From Lineus longissimus (taxonomy: Eukaryota; Nemertea; Pilidiophora; Heteronemertea; Lineidae), in contig NC_088311.1 in assembly GCF_910592395.1 (NCBI RefSeq), positions 25,452,646 to 25,516,645 of the forward strand: 64,000 nt of DNA, given 5' to 3'. The position numbers were made by a program, and so were the translations under genes. Numbering within the stretch: position 1 is the first letter of the stretch; each line of letters starts with the position of its first letter. Shown here in pieces: positions 33,101 to 48,100 of the stretch. A model generated the notes under the pieces. It worked only from the letters and a program-made list of their open reading frames with translations. It had not been told where the DNA came from and did no database searches.

Positions 33101-36100
33101 TAGTAGCACAGCTGTGATCAGATGGTCAAGGCCAGCATCTCCTGGTACATCAACTCACCTGGAATGGCCACTTGTAGCCCAGCATGTGCCCACATCAACT
33201 CACCTGGAATGGCCACTTGTAGCCCAGCATGTGCCCACATCAACTCACCTGGAATGGCCACTTGTAGCCCAGCATGTGCCCACATCAACTCACCTGGAAG
33301 GCCACTTGTAGCCCAGCATGTGCCCACATCAACTCACCTGGAATGGCCACTTGTAGCCCAGCATGTGCCCTCCTTGGTTTTTATAGATAGGTTGCTTGAT
33401 TTAAGGCTGAGGAATGATTGAAAGCGCTATTTCAGCACAGTATGAAGTGCTCTATAAGAACATACATTTCACCTGATGAGACAATGAGTGGTTATCAGGA
33501 GCTAGGTTGAAATCCTGATGCTGATTATCCATTAACAGTCAGACTCACTTACATTTCCCTCAGGTCCCCACAGTGTGATCTGGTTCTTGGCATTATACGT
33601 ATAAAGCTGTTTCTCCTTGGCATTGGTACCAAGACTGGCTGCCTCCTCCAACCAACTCCCCAGCAGCCAGTGAGCATCAGATCCAAGGATGCTGTCCAGG
33701 TCATCAAGCAGCTCGGACATGTTCTGACCAGCTTCCCTGGAAACAAGCCACTTGAATATTAGAGAAGCGTGCAGAATAATCCCCTTTGTAACTCTGAGGC
33801 AACCAGTGTTAACTGGACCAGATATTGCCTGCGGCACACATGAGAAAGTGGTGGTTGGTCAAGTGAAGGTAAACACTGCTTGAAATGCCAGAGAAAGATG
33901 GTACGGGCAGCCATTGCTCCCTCAACACGGACAGGTTGGAACTGGAGTCTCAAATTAAAGACAAGAGACTTCCTTTGAATTTAAATGGTGGGGACGGATG
34001 GGAGGCAGATTCGACTTACTTGATAGCTTCGACATCCCTGTCCCGATAAGCGGTCATGATTCCCATGTACCTGAAGATGCCCAGCACCTGGAGGCATTGA
34101 CGCGTGATGTCAACTAAGTCATACCTGAAAAGTCAAACATTTGACTTATACATGCGAGTCCAGACTCCAGGAATTGATGTAAACATGACATGATTATGAG
34201 AAGTCCGGTTGTGGCCTCACCAAGTACATCATACAGTGTGTTCACTTACCTGTAGAGGGCGCTATTTGAATGTCTCCTAGCATTATGGACAACGATGTTC
34301 CAAACTTTGAAGAGTGAATCCGGGTCATACCACAGCTGCAATGACAAAGATGATTATTAGACTTCCAAACAAGTAGGTCAAGGATAAGATTCACTACTTT
34401 TGTAGATGCTAGAGAGGGCAGACTCAGGTTCTGGTTAAGGTCCTAAATGAGGGAGAGAGCTTACCATTGGTTTGAGGGAGAGAGCTTACCAGTGGCTTGA
34501 GGGAGAGAGCTTACCAGTGGTTTGAGGGAGAGAGCTTACCAGTGGCTTGAGGGAGAGAGCTTACCAGTGGCTTGAGGGAGAGAGCTTACCAGTGGCTTGA
34601 GGGAGAGAGCTAACCATTGACTTGAGGGAGAGAGCTTACCAGTGGCTTGAGGGAGAGAGCTTACCATTGGCTTGAGGGAGAGAGCTATACCAGTGGCTTG
34701 AGGGATAGAGCTAACCAGTGGCTTGAGGGAGAGAGCTTACCAGTGGCTTGAGGGAGAGAGCTAACCATTGACTTGAGGGAGAGAGCTTACCAGTGGCTAG
34801 AGGGAGAGCTTACCAGTGGCTTGAGGGAGAGAGATGGTCTTCTTGTGATGATATGAAAGAGATGACGGGCAACGAGCGAGCTGTCATTGTATACTGACAT
34901 CTGAAAAAGAATGGTTCCAAGTTACTTTATGATAACGATATCATCTTTCCACTGACCAAGGTTGGTACCAAATCCATACTTGGTACAACATATTACAAAC
35001 ATTGTCTCGGTTGTAAAGCTGACAACCATACAGTTAGTATTTCAGTTGGCCTCAAACCATGCAACACGATCTACTATTAGATGCAACATTGAGAGGAGAG
35101 TGATGTTCATATTGACTGTCCATCTAAATGAACCAATGAAGCCATTTCTTAGGGAAATCTCCAATCACAAACATCGTTTCCGTGAACCCATTTCTTAGGG
35201 AAAGCTGATCCCCAATCACAAACATCATTTCCGCGAACCCATTTCTTAATAGGGAAAGCTGATCCCCAATCACAAACATCGTTTCCGCGAACCCATTTCT
35301 TAGGGAAAGCTGATCCCCAATCACAAATATCGTTTCCGCGAACCCATTTCTTAGGGAAAGCTGATCCCCAATCACAAATATCGTTTCTGTGAACCCAGCT
35401 ACAATAAACAAATCTGAAAGAAGCCACTTACAGCGAGTATGGTCCACATGTTCTTCAGGTGGCTATTGTGAGTGTTGTATCTTCTCCTTGCGTACTCACC
35501 CATCCTGGAAGGGAGAGGTGGGAGAGGTTAGAGAATAGCCTGGACAGGTGGGAGCTAGAGGTTAGAGAATAGCCTACTGGTATAAGACAACCTCGGTGGA
35601 TCAATGATCATTCTGAAGTCACTTTAAAGTGGGAGTCATCAGGCCAATAAGTCAAAGGAGCACTGAATGGCAGAGGCACAGAAGAACACTTGAAGGTCGT
35701 GACATGTGCTTGAAAGACTTTAGTGCGACAAGCAGGAGGTGCCCTCTATTGACTGACCATTGTGAGATGTTCCTCTCCTCCTGCCTCCATGTATTCTCCA
35801 GCATGAACTCGTAGATCATGTAGTTCTGGAATATACCTTCCATCGCCAGCCCGATACCTATCATTGTTGTGTTCTTCCTGGCCACTATTGGACCCTACAA
35901 AATATAAGACAAATCTCCTTTTAGGAAAAAAGATGACTTGCAAGAAGTAATGAGAGTCTCGTATATCCATGGATGTCAAAAGCAATGTGACTTTATTGCG
36001 TTTCCTGACTCCTGTCCACTTAGATGGCATCTTTTGCTTGCCCAAGCATAGACACTGGCTACAAGGAATCTTGATTCAGTGTCTCATACAAAGATGGAAG

Positions 36101-39100
36101 CAATCCAAGGAAAGCAACACTGGCATTTCTGGGATTGGAAGACGTGACCCTCATGGGAGTGACCTTACCACTAGACCACACTGCTCCTTGTTTGAACAGG
36201 CTGAAACTGTCCCTTCATCAGCCACAAGATATCCACACTCGTCGTATATTGTTATCTATTTCTAAAGCTGTCAGAAATATCGACACGATTGTTCGAGTCA
36301 ATTTCCCTTCCTACCTTATTGATACTGTCAATCATGCCATGCAGCCCCAGGTTGCCTCCAAAGTTATGTAACATACACCAGATGAAGGGCTGTCCGTAGA
36401 ACGAGGCTGTCTTGTTATAAACGGCAAAGGCTTCGGCCATTAGGTCCAGCACGATCATCTTACCCTGAAAGTGAGAGAGAAGAGTGACTTTGATTGAAGA
36501 GAAATAGACTGAAATCCTTTAACAAAAGGTTTCAAAGATTGTCTCTTATCTTGTGCGGTAATGCGACCATTCAACCACAGGCCCATGAGTGGTCGTGTTA
36601 CCGGGGTTCCACTGTATATAGATATCATGCATGTCCTTAGATATAGGGAAAAGGTAATCAACAAGCAGGGTTTACCTGGGGTACTGATGTTAGGAAAGCT
36701 TGTGTCTGTGGTGACTGCCAGAAATCAGCTTGGTGGTAGAACAACCAGCCTTGGAGCAACCTGTAATGGTAAGGGAGGGTGAGGGTGAGGTTATAGGTTG
36801 AAGAAGGACAAATGTCTCACGCCACAATACCTTTGGGACTGAAGTCACAAATGCCTTGAGTTGGGATGGCTGCCAAAACCGGGACCTCTCAAAAGACCAG
36901 CCCTGTATTAACCTGAAAGTCAGGGAATTATACTTACACAGCGGTCAAGTAACTCAGAGAGAAGAAGTCAGCACTGGGAAATGATCCACCTAGCTCCTCC
37001 CCTTGGAAATCTTTTAAAATGATTTTTATGTTGATGTTCTTCGACGTACTTGGCATGTGGGAAATCTCTCTCTTCTCAAGCCGCTTATGTTAGGTGCTAT
37101 TGGCTATTGGCCTTCCTTTCAGTCACCTAATGTGGGGATCAGATCTCCACCAGGGACACTCATCCACTTCATCACATTTGTCATTTCACTACTCTCAGAG
37201 GACTCAGCACAACCATCGGCAGAAGTTGAAACAAAATGTCCAGAAATCATGCTTTAGCTTCTGCCAACTGTGACATGAAGTCCTAGCAAGGCAGTTTTCC
37301 GAGAACCTGAGGTTCCACTCTACCAGATATCCAAGCCCCGTTCACACATACGAGAGGTAGAATAACTAGCAAGGCAGTTGTCCGAGAACCTGAGGTTCCA
37401 CTCTACCAGATATCCAAGCCCCGTTCACACAGACGAGAGGTAGAATAACTAGCAAGGCAGTTGTCCGAGAACCTGAGGTTCCACTCTACCAGATATCCAA
37501 GCCCCGTTCACACATACGAGAGGTAGAATAACTAGCAAGGCAGTTGTCCGAGAACCTGAGGTTCCACTCTACCAGATATCCAAGCCCCGTTCACACATAC
37601 GAGAGGTAGAATAACTAGCAAGGCAGTTGTCCGAGAACCTGAGGTTCCACTCTACCAGATATCCAAGCCCCGTTCACACATACGAGAGGTACAATAACTA
37701 GCAAGGCAGTTGTCCGAGAACCTGAGGTTCCACTCTACCAGATATCCAAGCCCCGTTCACACATACGAGAGGTAGAATAACTAGCAAGGCAGTTGTCCGA
37801 GAACCTGAGGTTCCACTCTACCAGATATCCAAGCCCCGTTCACACATACGAGAGGTAGAATAACTAGCAAGGCAGTTGTCCGAGAACCTGAGGTTCCACT
37901 CTACCAGATATCCAAGCCCCGTTCACACATACGAGAGGTACAATAACTAGCAAGGCAGTTGTCCGAGAACCTGAGGTTCCACTCTACCAGATATCCAAGC
38001 CCCGTTCACACATACGAGAGGTACAATAACTAGCAAGGCAGTTGTCCGAGAACCTGAGGTTCCACTCTACCAGATATCCAAGCCCCGTTCACACATACGA
38101 GAGGTACAATAACTAGCAAGGCAGTTGTCCGAGAACCTGAGGTTCCACCCTACCAGATATCCAAGCCCCGTTCACACATACGAGAGGTAGAATAACTTAC
38201 CAAATCGCCTGAGGATCAGCCACAGTCATTCCGTCATACACGGCCTTGCCAACCTTCTTCAGATAAGATGGTTCACTGAAATGAACAAGACATATGCCTA
38301 ATTCTGGGCCATGATGCCAAGATGATGATGATGATGATATTTTGAATCAAGACGGAGCCACCACCAACTTCCCAGGATGTGCGACAACCTCATCAAATCT
38401 TCAGGTCAGCCAAGTAGAGACTGTCAGTGAGAAGTAGTTTGCATGCACTTTGAAAGCTTTAGTAAGCTGAACGCATTTTGTATGCTATCAAAATGTTAAA
38501 AAATCTTTCAAACACAATCATTTGTATTTATGAAAGTGCTTGGATCATAAATCCACCACAAAGATAAAGAAAATTGTAATGATGATGATGATGATGATGA
38601 ATGTGACGATGATGTTGAAATCTACAACTCACCTCGACGGAGGTGTCATTTCATTAAAGGTGTCCGCGTTGTACACATGGTCCGTACCGAACTCATTCAT
38701 CATCTGAAAATAAATGGAAAGTTAATCACACATCTCTACGGCAACCAATTAGACTCATGACAAATACATTGAATTAAGATTTGAGTCATTCTCGTTAATT
38801 ACGATCAAAAGATTTTTGTGGCAGATACCATATAATGTGATGTGAGTGAATTATTTTCTATTTCTTTCAGCCAGGTAAGTATTGTTGATTGCATATTCAT
38901 CATAACTTCGAAGTGATATTAGATTGGAGTCATTCTCATTAAAAATAATCTCAAAAGCTGATTTTTTGTGCAGATATAAGAATACGTGATATAAGCAAGG
39001 GCATTTTCTTTTGTCCTGGTAAGCAATGACCTCAATGAAATGAAGCGGTTGCACTCACCTCTTCAATGAAAAGCTTCCCTATCTGCCGGAACAGAGGATC

Positions 39101-42100
39101 CTCCGGGTCGAGCAGGGAGGTGCTGGAACAGAAACAAAGAAAGAGTTTTAAGGTTGAAACTGGTTATCAGGTTTCATACTATTTCATACCATCAGATATC
39201 TCGGCCCTGGCTGGCAGAAAGTGACACCAGCAACAAGACAATACCTTGCCTTCTAAAGTTTTTCTGCAACCGTCCCTTTGAAATCCCAACCCCCATGACC
39301 TCGCCTATACATTCCCTTTAAGAATACACACTAGTGCCACCTGGCTGGAGCTACAGGAATCAGCACATGACCCTGCTGAGAAAGCTCATTAGTTTGTGAA
39401 TAGGGCGTGCACTCAGTGATGTTTACTGAGTAATCAACTTATAAATGAATTATATCTGCTGTAAATATTAGAGTAGGCAGCAATCCGAACAAGCCTTCTC
39501 ACAGCAGATCATCCACAAATGACTTTTTGTACAAGTTTTAAAGAGAACGAGTCATTTCCAATTATAATCCAATTTTCAACTCCAGTCTGCTCAGCAGGAT
39601 CTATGTTTTGCTTCTGAATTTCAGCACAATTTAATGACCTGTGTTTTCAAAACCAATAAGCTATTCAGGGTGATTTTTTCTTTGGACCTAATATCGGTGT
39701 GAAGATCAATGTTATTACAACAACCATCCTCAACAAGAAACAGCACTAGGATAGTTAGTGACAGGACAAAATCACATAATGAGCTTTTTCAAGAAAAAAT
39801 TCCCACAATACCAAGCTGTGAAAATAATCAAGTTTACAGAATTTTCAAAGTGATCAACAAGACATCTATGGACAGGTGATGAAACCATCTGCTGCGTATG
39901 ATCTGATGGTTGGTTTTTACACCAATTCACGCTCATGTTTACTGAGTAATCATTTATAAATGGATTACAACTGTTGTAAACAATCCACATTCATTCGGCA
40001 CCAAGTCGTAGTCAAGAGTCATTTCTGACAGAAATCTCCGGCTTGGAAACGTGATTGATCTAATATTGAGTGGAGAGGAAGCAAATGCTAACTTGTACTT
40101 GGGCTCTTGTGATTGGTCCTCTAGCTTTTGCTGCACATTAAAGTGGCTCAATCAAGAATGCTTTTAAAAGTAGGGAGTTTCAAAGCAGGCCTTGTTAAAA
40201 TCCTAAGGTTCCCAGGTGAGGACTGGTGAGCTCATGTTGCATGTAGGCACTACCCACCAGCTGGATTCTATGCCAGATTATATACTTGGACAAAAATATC
40301 ATAGGCAAAGGGTTAAATTGATTAAGTAGAATAATTTCATCAAGCGATCACAACTGCAGTATGGCCTTTCCCACTCACAATTTCATAAGAATTATTACAT
40401 GTGTTGATCAATATTTCAAACCAAACAAAATGAAAATTGCTTTTAATTGCATTTGCTGACTAATCCTTCTCTTATAAATGTTATCTGATGGAATCTACAC
40501 GAAGGATTATAATTTACTCTGAGCATCTTGACAAGATAAATATTGATAACTCGAGAGTTTAATCCACTTTACATGATAATCCACTATGACTGTTTCGTTT
40601 TAAATTACCAATTTTGAACTATTTTCATTCAATGCTGGTGAGTGCATTTAACCCTTTCATTGCCGACAAGTCTTTGTTACTCACCAGCAATATGTTGAGT
40701 TCATATGCCCCCAATCCTTCAGCTGCGTGACGGTGGCATTTGGAAACACCCTGTAAATGACAAAGACAAACAACTTTGTCATAATTTTTTCACTTTTTTT
40801 TGCAAGTTCACCCTTGCAACTGCCTCCCCCCAGAAACTGTTTCATTTGGGAATACAGGAAACACGTTAAGAATATTACCTGATGGTTATCAAACAGATAA
40901 CGAGACAACCATCATTTCTACAGATTAGACAACTTTGGCATAAAATCCGTTTTTAGATCCAAAACTAAGACTCAATTACTGAATCAATCTAGTTTTGAAT
41001 GCGCAGCGACTCAGCAGGCTGATTGGTCGGTATTTAATAATGCATATCATGACATATGACAATGATGCAACTCATAACAAGGCTAGCATCACCCGATCGA
41101 TGCTCAAGTTGTGGTCAGATGGAATTTACGAAACATCAGGAAATGGAGCTGGTATCACTAATTACTTGCTGCTGTGTAATATGATGGATGAAGGGAACAT
41201 CAGGATATTCATCAGATAGTCAAGTCAATTCAACTCTGACTACATTTGTCTGAGCAGTACATGGACTTTAACATACATGATATCATCTCACCTTTTGATT
41301 GCACCAGGGACATGACCAGCAAACCCTGGTAGGACTGGCACCATACCAAACCTCCTCATCCTGTCCAAGATCTTGTGCTGGAGGGCTAGTTGGCCTGCGT
41401 ACCAAGAAGGAGGGAGGGGGCCACCCCAGCCTTTCATGTTCCCCATACGAGACCTGGAATCAAAACCAACAAATATAAATATCACAAAAGAAAAATAGCT
41501 GCAGAACCCTTGACTTGATAATATTCACATATTCATGGTGAAAAGTATAAGGGCTGGAGATCAGTGGCATAGTGGTTTGACTGTCAGGCTCATAATCAGG
41601 AGGTTGTGGGTTTGACTCTCAGAAGGATCACCGCTGTTTGAGCAAGAGATGTCCTTTTGGGAGACATGACAAACAAATCAACCAGTGTACAGTACCTCCA
41701 GATATGGACTCCTCCTGGCCAAACATGGCATCACTCGGCCAACAACTGAAACTTGTGTCCAAGTCTTGATGGTGTATTCTACACATTGGTAAACTTCCAC
41801 AGGCAAGAGGGAACGCAGAGGAGGAACGCATTGATCAGTGGCTGACCAAGTAAATATTTACCATGCTAGGAATGCTGGTCCACCAAAGTGAGAATCAAGA
41901 TCGTCCTGAGTAAAACCTAACTTGAGGTAGACCTGGAACAAATAAACAAATCTTTGCTTTCCGGTACAAAAATCATCAACCAACAGGTAAACAAAGAGCA
42001 ATAACATTTATCAAAGACAGCGTGTGAACCTTCTTCGGGTGAATGGTGAGGGATTGGAACAGTTGGTCTCCATAAAGTAACCATTATGATGTACTGATCC

Positions 42101-45100
42101 CATGCTGTAAAACCAAGGTACTTGAGCTAACATTGAGAATGATTCTCATTGGTTTTAAATCATTAGAGCAAGTCTTTTTAATGGCAGAATTACAGAAAAC
42201 TTCAAACTTATACATTGACTTCGAAAGAATGGGCAAGAGGAAATATGATCCTCCTGAAACCAATAGCATGCAGATTTGGAGGTTGTAAAGCTGACCCTAT
42301 TTCAAACTTGGTGTGGAAGCCTACCTGGCAGGCCTGATGACAAAAGCAGCTCGTTTGGTAACTGGACTTCAAATACTTAAGAACAAACACCTACCCTCTG
42401 CCATATTGCTTCCTGTCCGGTGAACGCCAATGGCAGATTGATAGCATTCAGAGCCATCCAGTCAAGGTGCTGCTCCCAGCGTGTCCAGTTCCACCAAACA
42501 TACGAATAGCTCACGGTACACACATTGGCATAGTAACGAAACCTGAAAAAAAGACACTACAGAAATCATATCAGTGACAGAAAACAAGACTTTGGATGAT
42601 ATATATTTGGGGAAGTACTGAAATCTTGCTGGTCACAGACAGCCGGGTGATGCTGAAGTGGTGAATGTCAACTTGGGCGAGGCTAAGCGTGTTGAAAGCT
42701 GCCCTCTCCATAAAAACTCGGTAATCATCATCATGGCAGGTATCACCTCACAGGACATTCCTTCCACAACTCTTACCTATCATTAGTGGTAACCTGTAAT
42801 TTTCCATTCGGTATTCTTGGCAGCCTTGTTGGAATATTAAGCTGTCGTCCCTCCCAGGCAATGTGACCACCACAGAATTGGGTCAGGTAGTAATGGAAGC
42901 CCCACGCTCCACCCACCCCACTATTCGCTTTGATCTTGATACCTCCATTATAGTTGGTAAGCTGAAAGTAGAGTGAAACAGTTTTGACGAATGGATCATA
43001 GTTTGAACCATTTTACATTGGCTGTTGGGAGAGATGTAAGGGCAAATGGTATCAACAGATATACCTGTGACTCAAAAGGATCTCTGGAGGCCATGAAAAG
43101 AAGTCATGACCAAGAAAAACTTTCAAGAAGGTGTCTTTTTTGCCTGTGGCGTGCTCCTGGTGGTCTTATTTCTTGTTGACATACCTGGATCACTGTATGG
43201 CTATTCACAAGTACATGTAGATCACTCACTAGCTGACAAATCATCTTCAACATCCGCAAGATTACAAAACTGCATCCCAAAATATCCCAAATTGATGAGG
43301 TGATCAGTAAGATAATTCTGTTTTGCCTAAAGCCACCCAGATGAGTTTGGAACTGGAATGCATGTAAAAAGCGATGCATTTTGTTAAAGCATTGAGCAAA
43401 TTCATTTTGGCATTTGCCATCCCTTAGGATATTAGATTTGGCAATAACTGCATGTTTCTGCTGATGAGTTTTGAGCTAATTACTAAATGGATATGCACTT
43501 TAATAAGTGATCTGGAAGCAGTCGTCGTAAGGTTGAAAGTTACCAGCAATCCTATGGGGTTTCTCTTGCATATGATAGCAACAAGCTTTACACTTGTGTA
43601 AGACCTGTAGCTGGCCTGTCCTCTGCGATCCAGGATGCATTAAAGAAGACTACATGCAGGAACCAGCAGGGCCAGATAATGACTCTCGCAGTTGCCAGTA
43701 GATGTCTCCCTTATATCACAGTACATAGGAACTATTCAAGCTTGTTTGAGGAATACTTCATTATAAGTCAGTTCCCTCACTGTGCATACAAAAGTAGTTA
43801 AGTCACCTGGAGACCATTGCTAACACTCCCCTTTAACAATGTGTAGGTTGCATCAGGAACTCATAATGCACCTGTTACCAATTATCACTTAACATGGCCA
43901 GACTATTCCATCAAATATTAGTAAATATTTCAAAAACAGGCATTCATATTGTTTTTTATAGCATAAACATCTCCATCAAACTAAGTGGTTTCCAGTACAC
44001 AATATAACAACTCAACAGTTTTTACAATATAACTGCAGCCAGGGTGAGTCCAATCCATCCATGAAAATGCAACTATTATCAAACACAGTAATTATCAAAT
44101 CCTCTAGGCCCAAATTTGCCCTAACATAGTTAGCAGTTATCAAATTTTCTTAATAGGTGCTCCTCAACAGTGTCAAATATCACTGGAGCAGATACACAGC
44201 ACACCAATATACAGTCTATTTAAAAGATGATGAGGCTTTTTTTCATTTTTCATCATTTATTATTTGATTGCACTTCTGCAAAGTTCGATGAAACACCCAG
44301 CATTGATTTTTTTGTAAATCACGAAAATGTAGCCTATACAGAATCTGAGAATGTACACGGACCCTATCGGATATTTAATTGTGTCCTGAGCCCGCTCCTG
44401 ACTCCCTGCCGTTGGCCATCCATACTAAAATGAAACGTCCACACAGGAGTAATGCCGCGACACTGCATATAAGGGTCCTGGAGGTTGGAAAAGCATTCCC
44501 AATCACGTATCAGCATGTACTCTTACATGCTCAGAGAAGCATTCCCAATCACGTATCGGCATGTACTCTTACATGCTCAGAGAAGCATTCCCAATCACGT
44601 ATCGGCATGTACTCTTACATGCTCAGAGAAGCATTCCCAATCACGTATCAGCATGTACTCTTACATGCTCAGAGAAGCATTCCCAATCACGTATCAGCAT
44701 GAACTCTTACATGCTCAGAGAAGCATTCCCAATCACGTATCAGCATGTACTCTTACATGATCAGAGAAGCATTCCCAATCACGTATCAGCATGTACTCTT
44801 ACATGCTCAGAGAAGCATTCCCAGTAAAAACTTGACAACCCATCAAAACGTATCAACTGACAGTTCGACAAAAATAAGCCAGCTTCGACAGACAGGCTAC
44901 ATTTCTATTGATCACATCTTTTCACCATCAAGTTTGGTGCGGGAGATTTTTAATTTACAGGTCTTAGAAACTGATATCTGATCAAGTCTGATAGCTAGAA
45001 GACTTCTGGGCTGATGATTGTTGCACCAGCTTTGTGATTTCAGAGCCTTCGGTGTCAAGAATTGCTGAACAAAATCTGAGAGTCGCCAGACTATAGCCTC

Positions 45101-48100
45101 TTTAAGCTGGTTGAACTCGAGCCAATCTTGTCTTGTAATCAATAACTGCGTTTGTCCAGAGAGAGGTCACAGGCTCCATTACTTTTTTCACTTGCTTATT
45201 TTCATCTAGTGGTCAGTTTCCATTGCAACAACAAAATAACTTGGCCAATTTGACCCGAAGAGACGAAAGGTCAAACTGTCCTCTCAATATGAACAGGCAA
45301 AGTTTTTGAGTGGCAACCACAAATTAGACCAGGCAGGATGTCCTACAGGAAATCACACTGCTCTAATTGTATTACGCTGCAAGACGGGGCGATAGATTAA
45401 ACTCTGGGTCAATAGATATCCATCTATATCATATGTTATACAGTACACATATATATGATATTAGGAAACTTAATTAACTTTCCTTTCGCTGGGCTAAGTC
45501 AAGTGAGGTCCCAACACCCAATCAATATTACTCTCATGATGGTGTCTCAGAATCAAGAAGCTTGACTGCTGTTTCCTTCAAGCACTGTTTACAAATCACG
45601 AACGGTTCCAAGTGATACAGCCCTGTCCATAGATAACATGTTGAAAGCATGTGGCAAGGCATGTTAACGGTGTTTCTCATTCAAGTCATCATCAAATTGC
45701 TTAGCTTTTCAATATTAGATGCTGCTGACCATGATACCATGTAGTTAGCGTTAGAGTATAATCCTAACCAACAATGTAACATTCATGGATCCACTCCAGC
45801 CAAATATGCAGTTGAAATATGACAGGATGGGAGATTGAAGCATTGGCCTCATAGAAAGGAGTATTACCCATCTGCATATTTTTGACCGATAGAACATCGC
45901 AGGGAATATCTAGTGTTCTGACTTGATCTGACGGAGATAACTCCATTAGTTCAAGTGGAGCGGCCAGCCAGCGAGACACGATTCAAACACTCGCAAACAT
46001 TTCTCAAGGAGACAGACTTGGACATACTTAGTGGATTCCAAATCAATGTTGATGGTATCAGCATCTCGAGATTAACATCAAGAGGAGTTGTCTTGGCTGT
46101 CGTGAGATACAAATTCCATCACACACGTCATTCAGTTCACTCCACTTAAGGTTTACAATACATATCGAGTCACCAAGCTACTGTTGTGCTTCAGTCCCCA
46201 TAGTCTTCAAGAGGCCCCCCTCCCCCCGGCCCGAAATCATCGAATGATGACAACAATGCCATGCTGGATCAAACACATTTTCGTCTCAATACTTTTCATT
46301 GGGAACGCACACATATCTATTATCTTCTTCAGATAACACAAGGTATGGCAACTTCAAAAGAGTTTTATACAGTTGGTTCAGGATATTGCCAAATCACTCA
46401 ACAAACAATCGATGTCTATGCCTGCAATGCGTTGAAATCAACACAATCAATTGTAATATTGTCACGGTCACAGGTCGCATTCATAGATATCATTCATTGG
46501 CAAAGCGTTTGAAGGGTTAACCAAATCATACATTATTTACTCTTAGAATCTCCGAGCACTTCCACTGCATAGTGCTAAAATATGTGCATCTGTTGGGAAC
46601 CTAATATCCATATATACATCAACATCAATAAGTTCACTCATTAGTTTACATCAGCGAGTCAGCATATCCCAAGACCTTCCTGCTTCGGAGGAAGACTGCA
46701 TTAGAATACGATCATCATCAACTTTACATAGCTCTAGATGGGATAAGTTATCCAGGAGACTGCGTCAGTCAGCCCTGTGCAATTATGAATTTGATATCAC
46801 TGTTTCAGTATATAGCTGGCCCACGCTAAACCCTCCTCCTCCTTCCAGGCTTGGGGCTGGAGCTACAATCGTTGAATGGAAAATAGGACGAGTCAGAAAA
46901 CTATCAACGAGTTGAAAGGCCGCTGATACCCATAGGAAAACTAGAATTCCACTAAATACGCATAAGACAGAGCATCAATCATCAGATTAGTACCACATGT
47001 GAAAGGATGAGTTGACTTTTTCACCTCGCCGAAGTTTTGGTCTTCTTCTAAGTTTGCTCCATAACATATTTATGATTTTTTTTATCTTTCACCCATCAGT
47101 GGGTCGGTGGATGGAGCCCATGTGGTCAGCATGAGCTAGTAGCTAGTTAGTTGTCCAACAGACAACATGCTTGGGGTTGTTTCTTTTGGATTGCTATCCA
47201 GTCAATCACGGATGCCTCTCCATCCCGGAAATAGTTTATGGCTATATTGAGCGTGTCCTAATCAGAGTCTGACCTGCTTGCAGCGAATATGCCACTCAGC
47301 GTAAAACAAACCGAGGCCATCAGATAACGCGGGAACTGATATCAATTACATATTCCAGGTCTGGATCGTAGACTACTATTAAACAGTGGCTTACACATAG
47401 CCACATCTTCTTGCAAACAGGGCCAACAACATACGCATGTCAGGATTGACAACCTAGTTTCGGTGTTGACCTACCTGGAACGTGTCTCTATTTGGAGGCC
47501 CAAGGTCAGGTGCGATCTCAACAGTGAACTCAAAGGCGGCACGGGTCGGTAGTATCCTCTTGATAAGGTCTGCCACGGTTCTCTCCTGGACAGAGGGAGG
47601 GGTGGAACTCTTCAAGTGGTCCAATGACTGGAAATCTGCAAGGGAAAGATGAATTCGTTGTGAGTTTTCAAATTTCCTCTAGCGCTCTTGGTGACACATT
47701 CTTCAGCAACAGCGCATGGATGACCTTATAAAGCATGAGATCATGTCAAGTGTGTGGTTTCTTCAACTTGGTCGAGAGTCTGAAAAGCAAGTGAAGATAA
47801 ACAGACAAGTGAACTTTTCTACAAAATCACAGCTGAATCATAGAAGACATCCCAACCGACTCTAACTGGCATCTCTGCGGCGACCAAGAATATTTTTCTT
47901 GATAGATCAATGGACTGTGGGTTTGTTCAGCTCGTTCGCAAATAATGAAGGAAATGATCGCCTTCCTCCGAGAAATGGTTTCCCTCCGTCTATTTCCACT
48001 CGATCTGTATGCAGAATGAGTCAATTCAACAGGCAGATTGTTTCCGTCTCGCCGTGATGTAACATTGATCGATGAGGGCATCATCCGACCTTGACCAGGA

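Noticed and set aside
33145-33400. Candidate NAGLU exon 19 in the 45-bp repeats (WATSGHS frame)
   Set aside because: The phase fitted, but there was no good acceptor and the conserved LDYA block was missing. The exon at 32937-32980 encodes [14 protein letters not shown] with perfect borders and phase.
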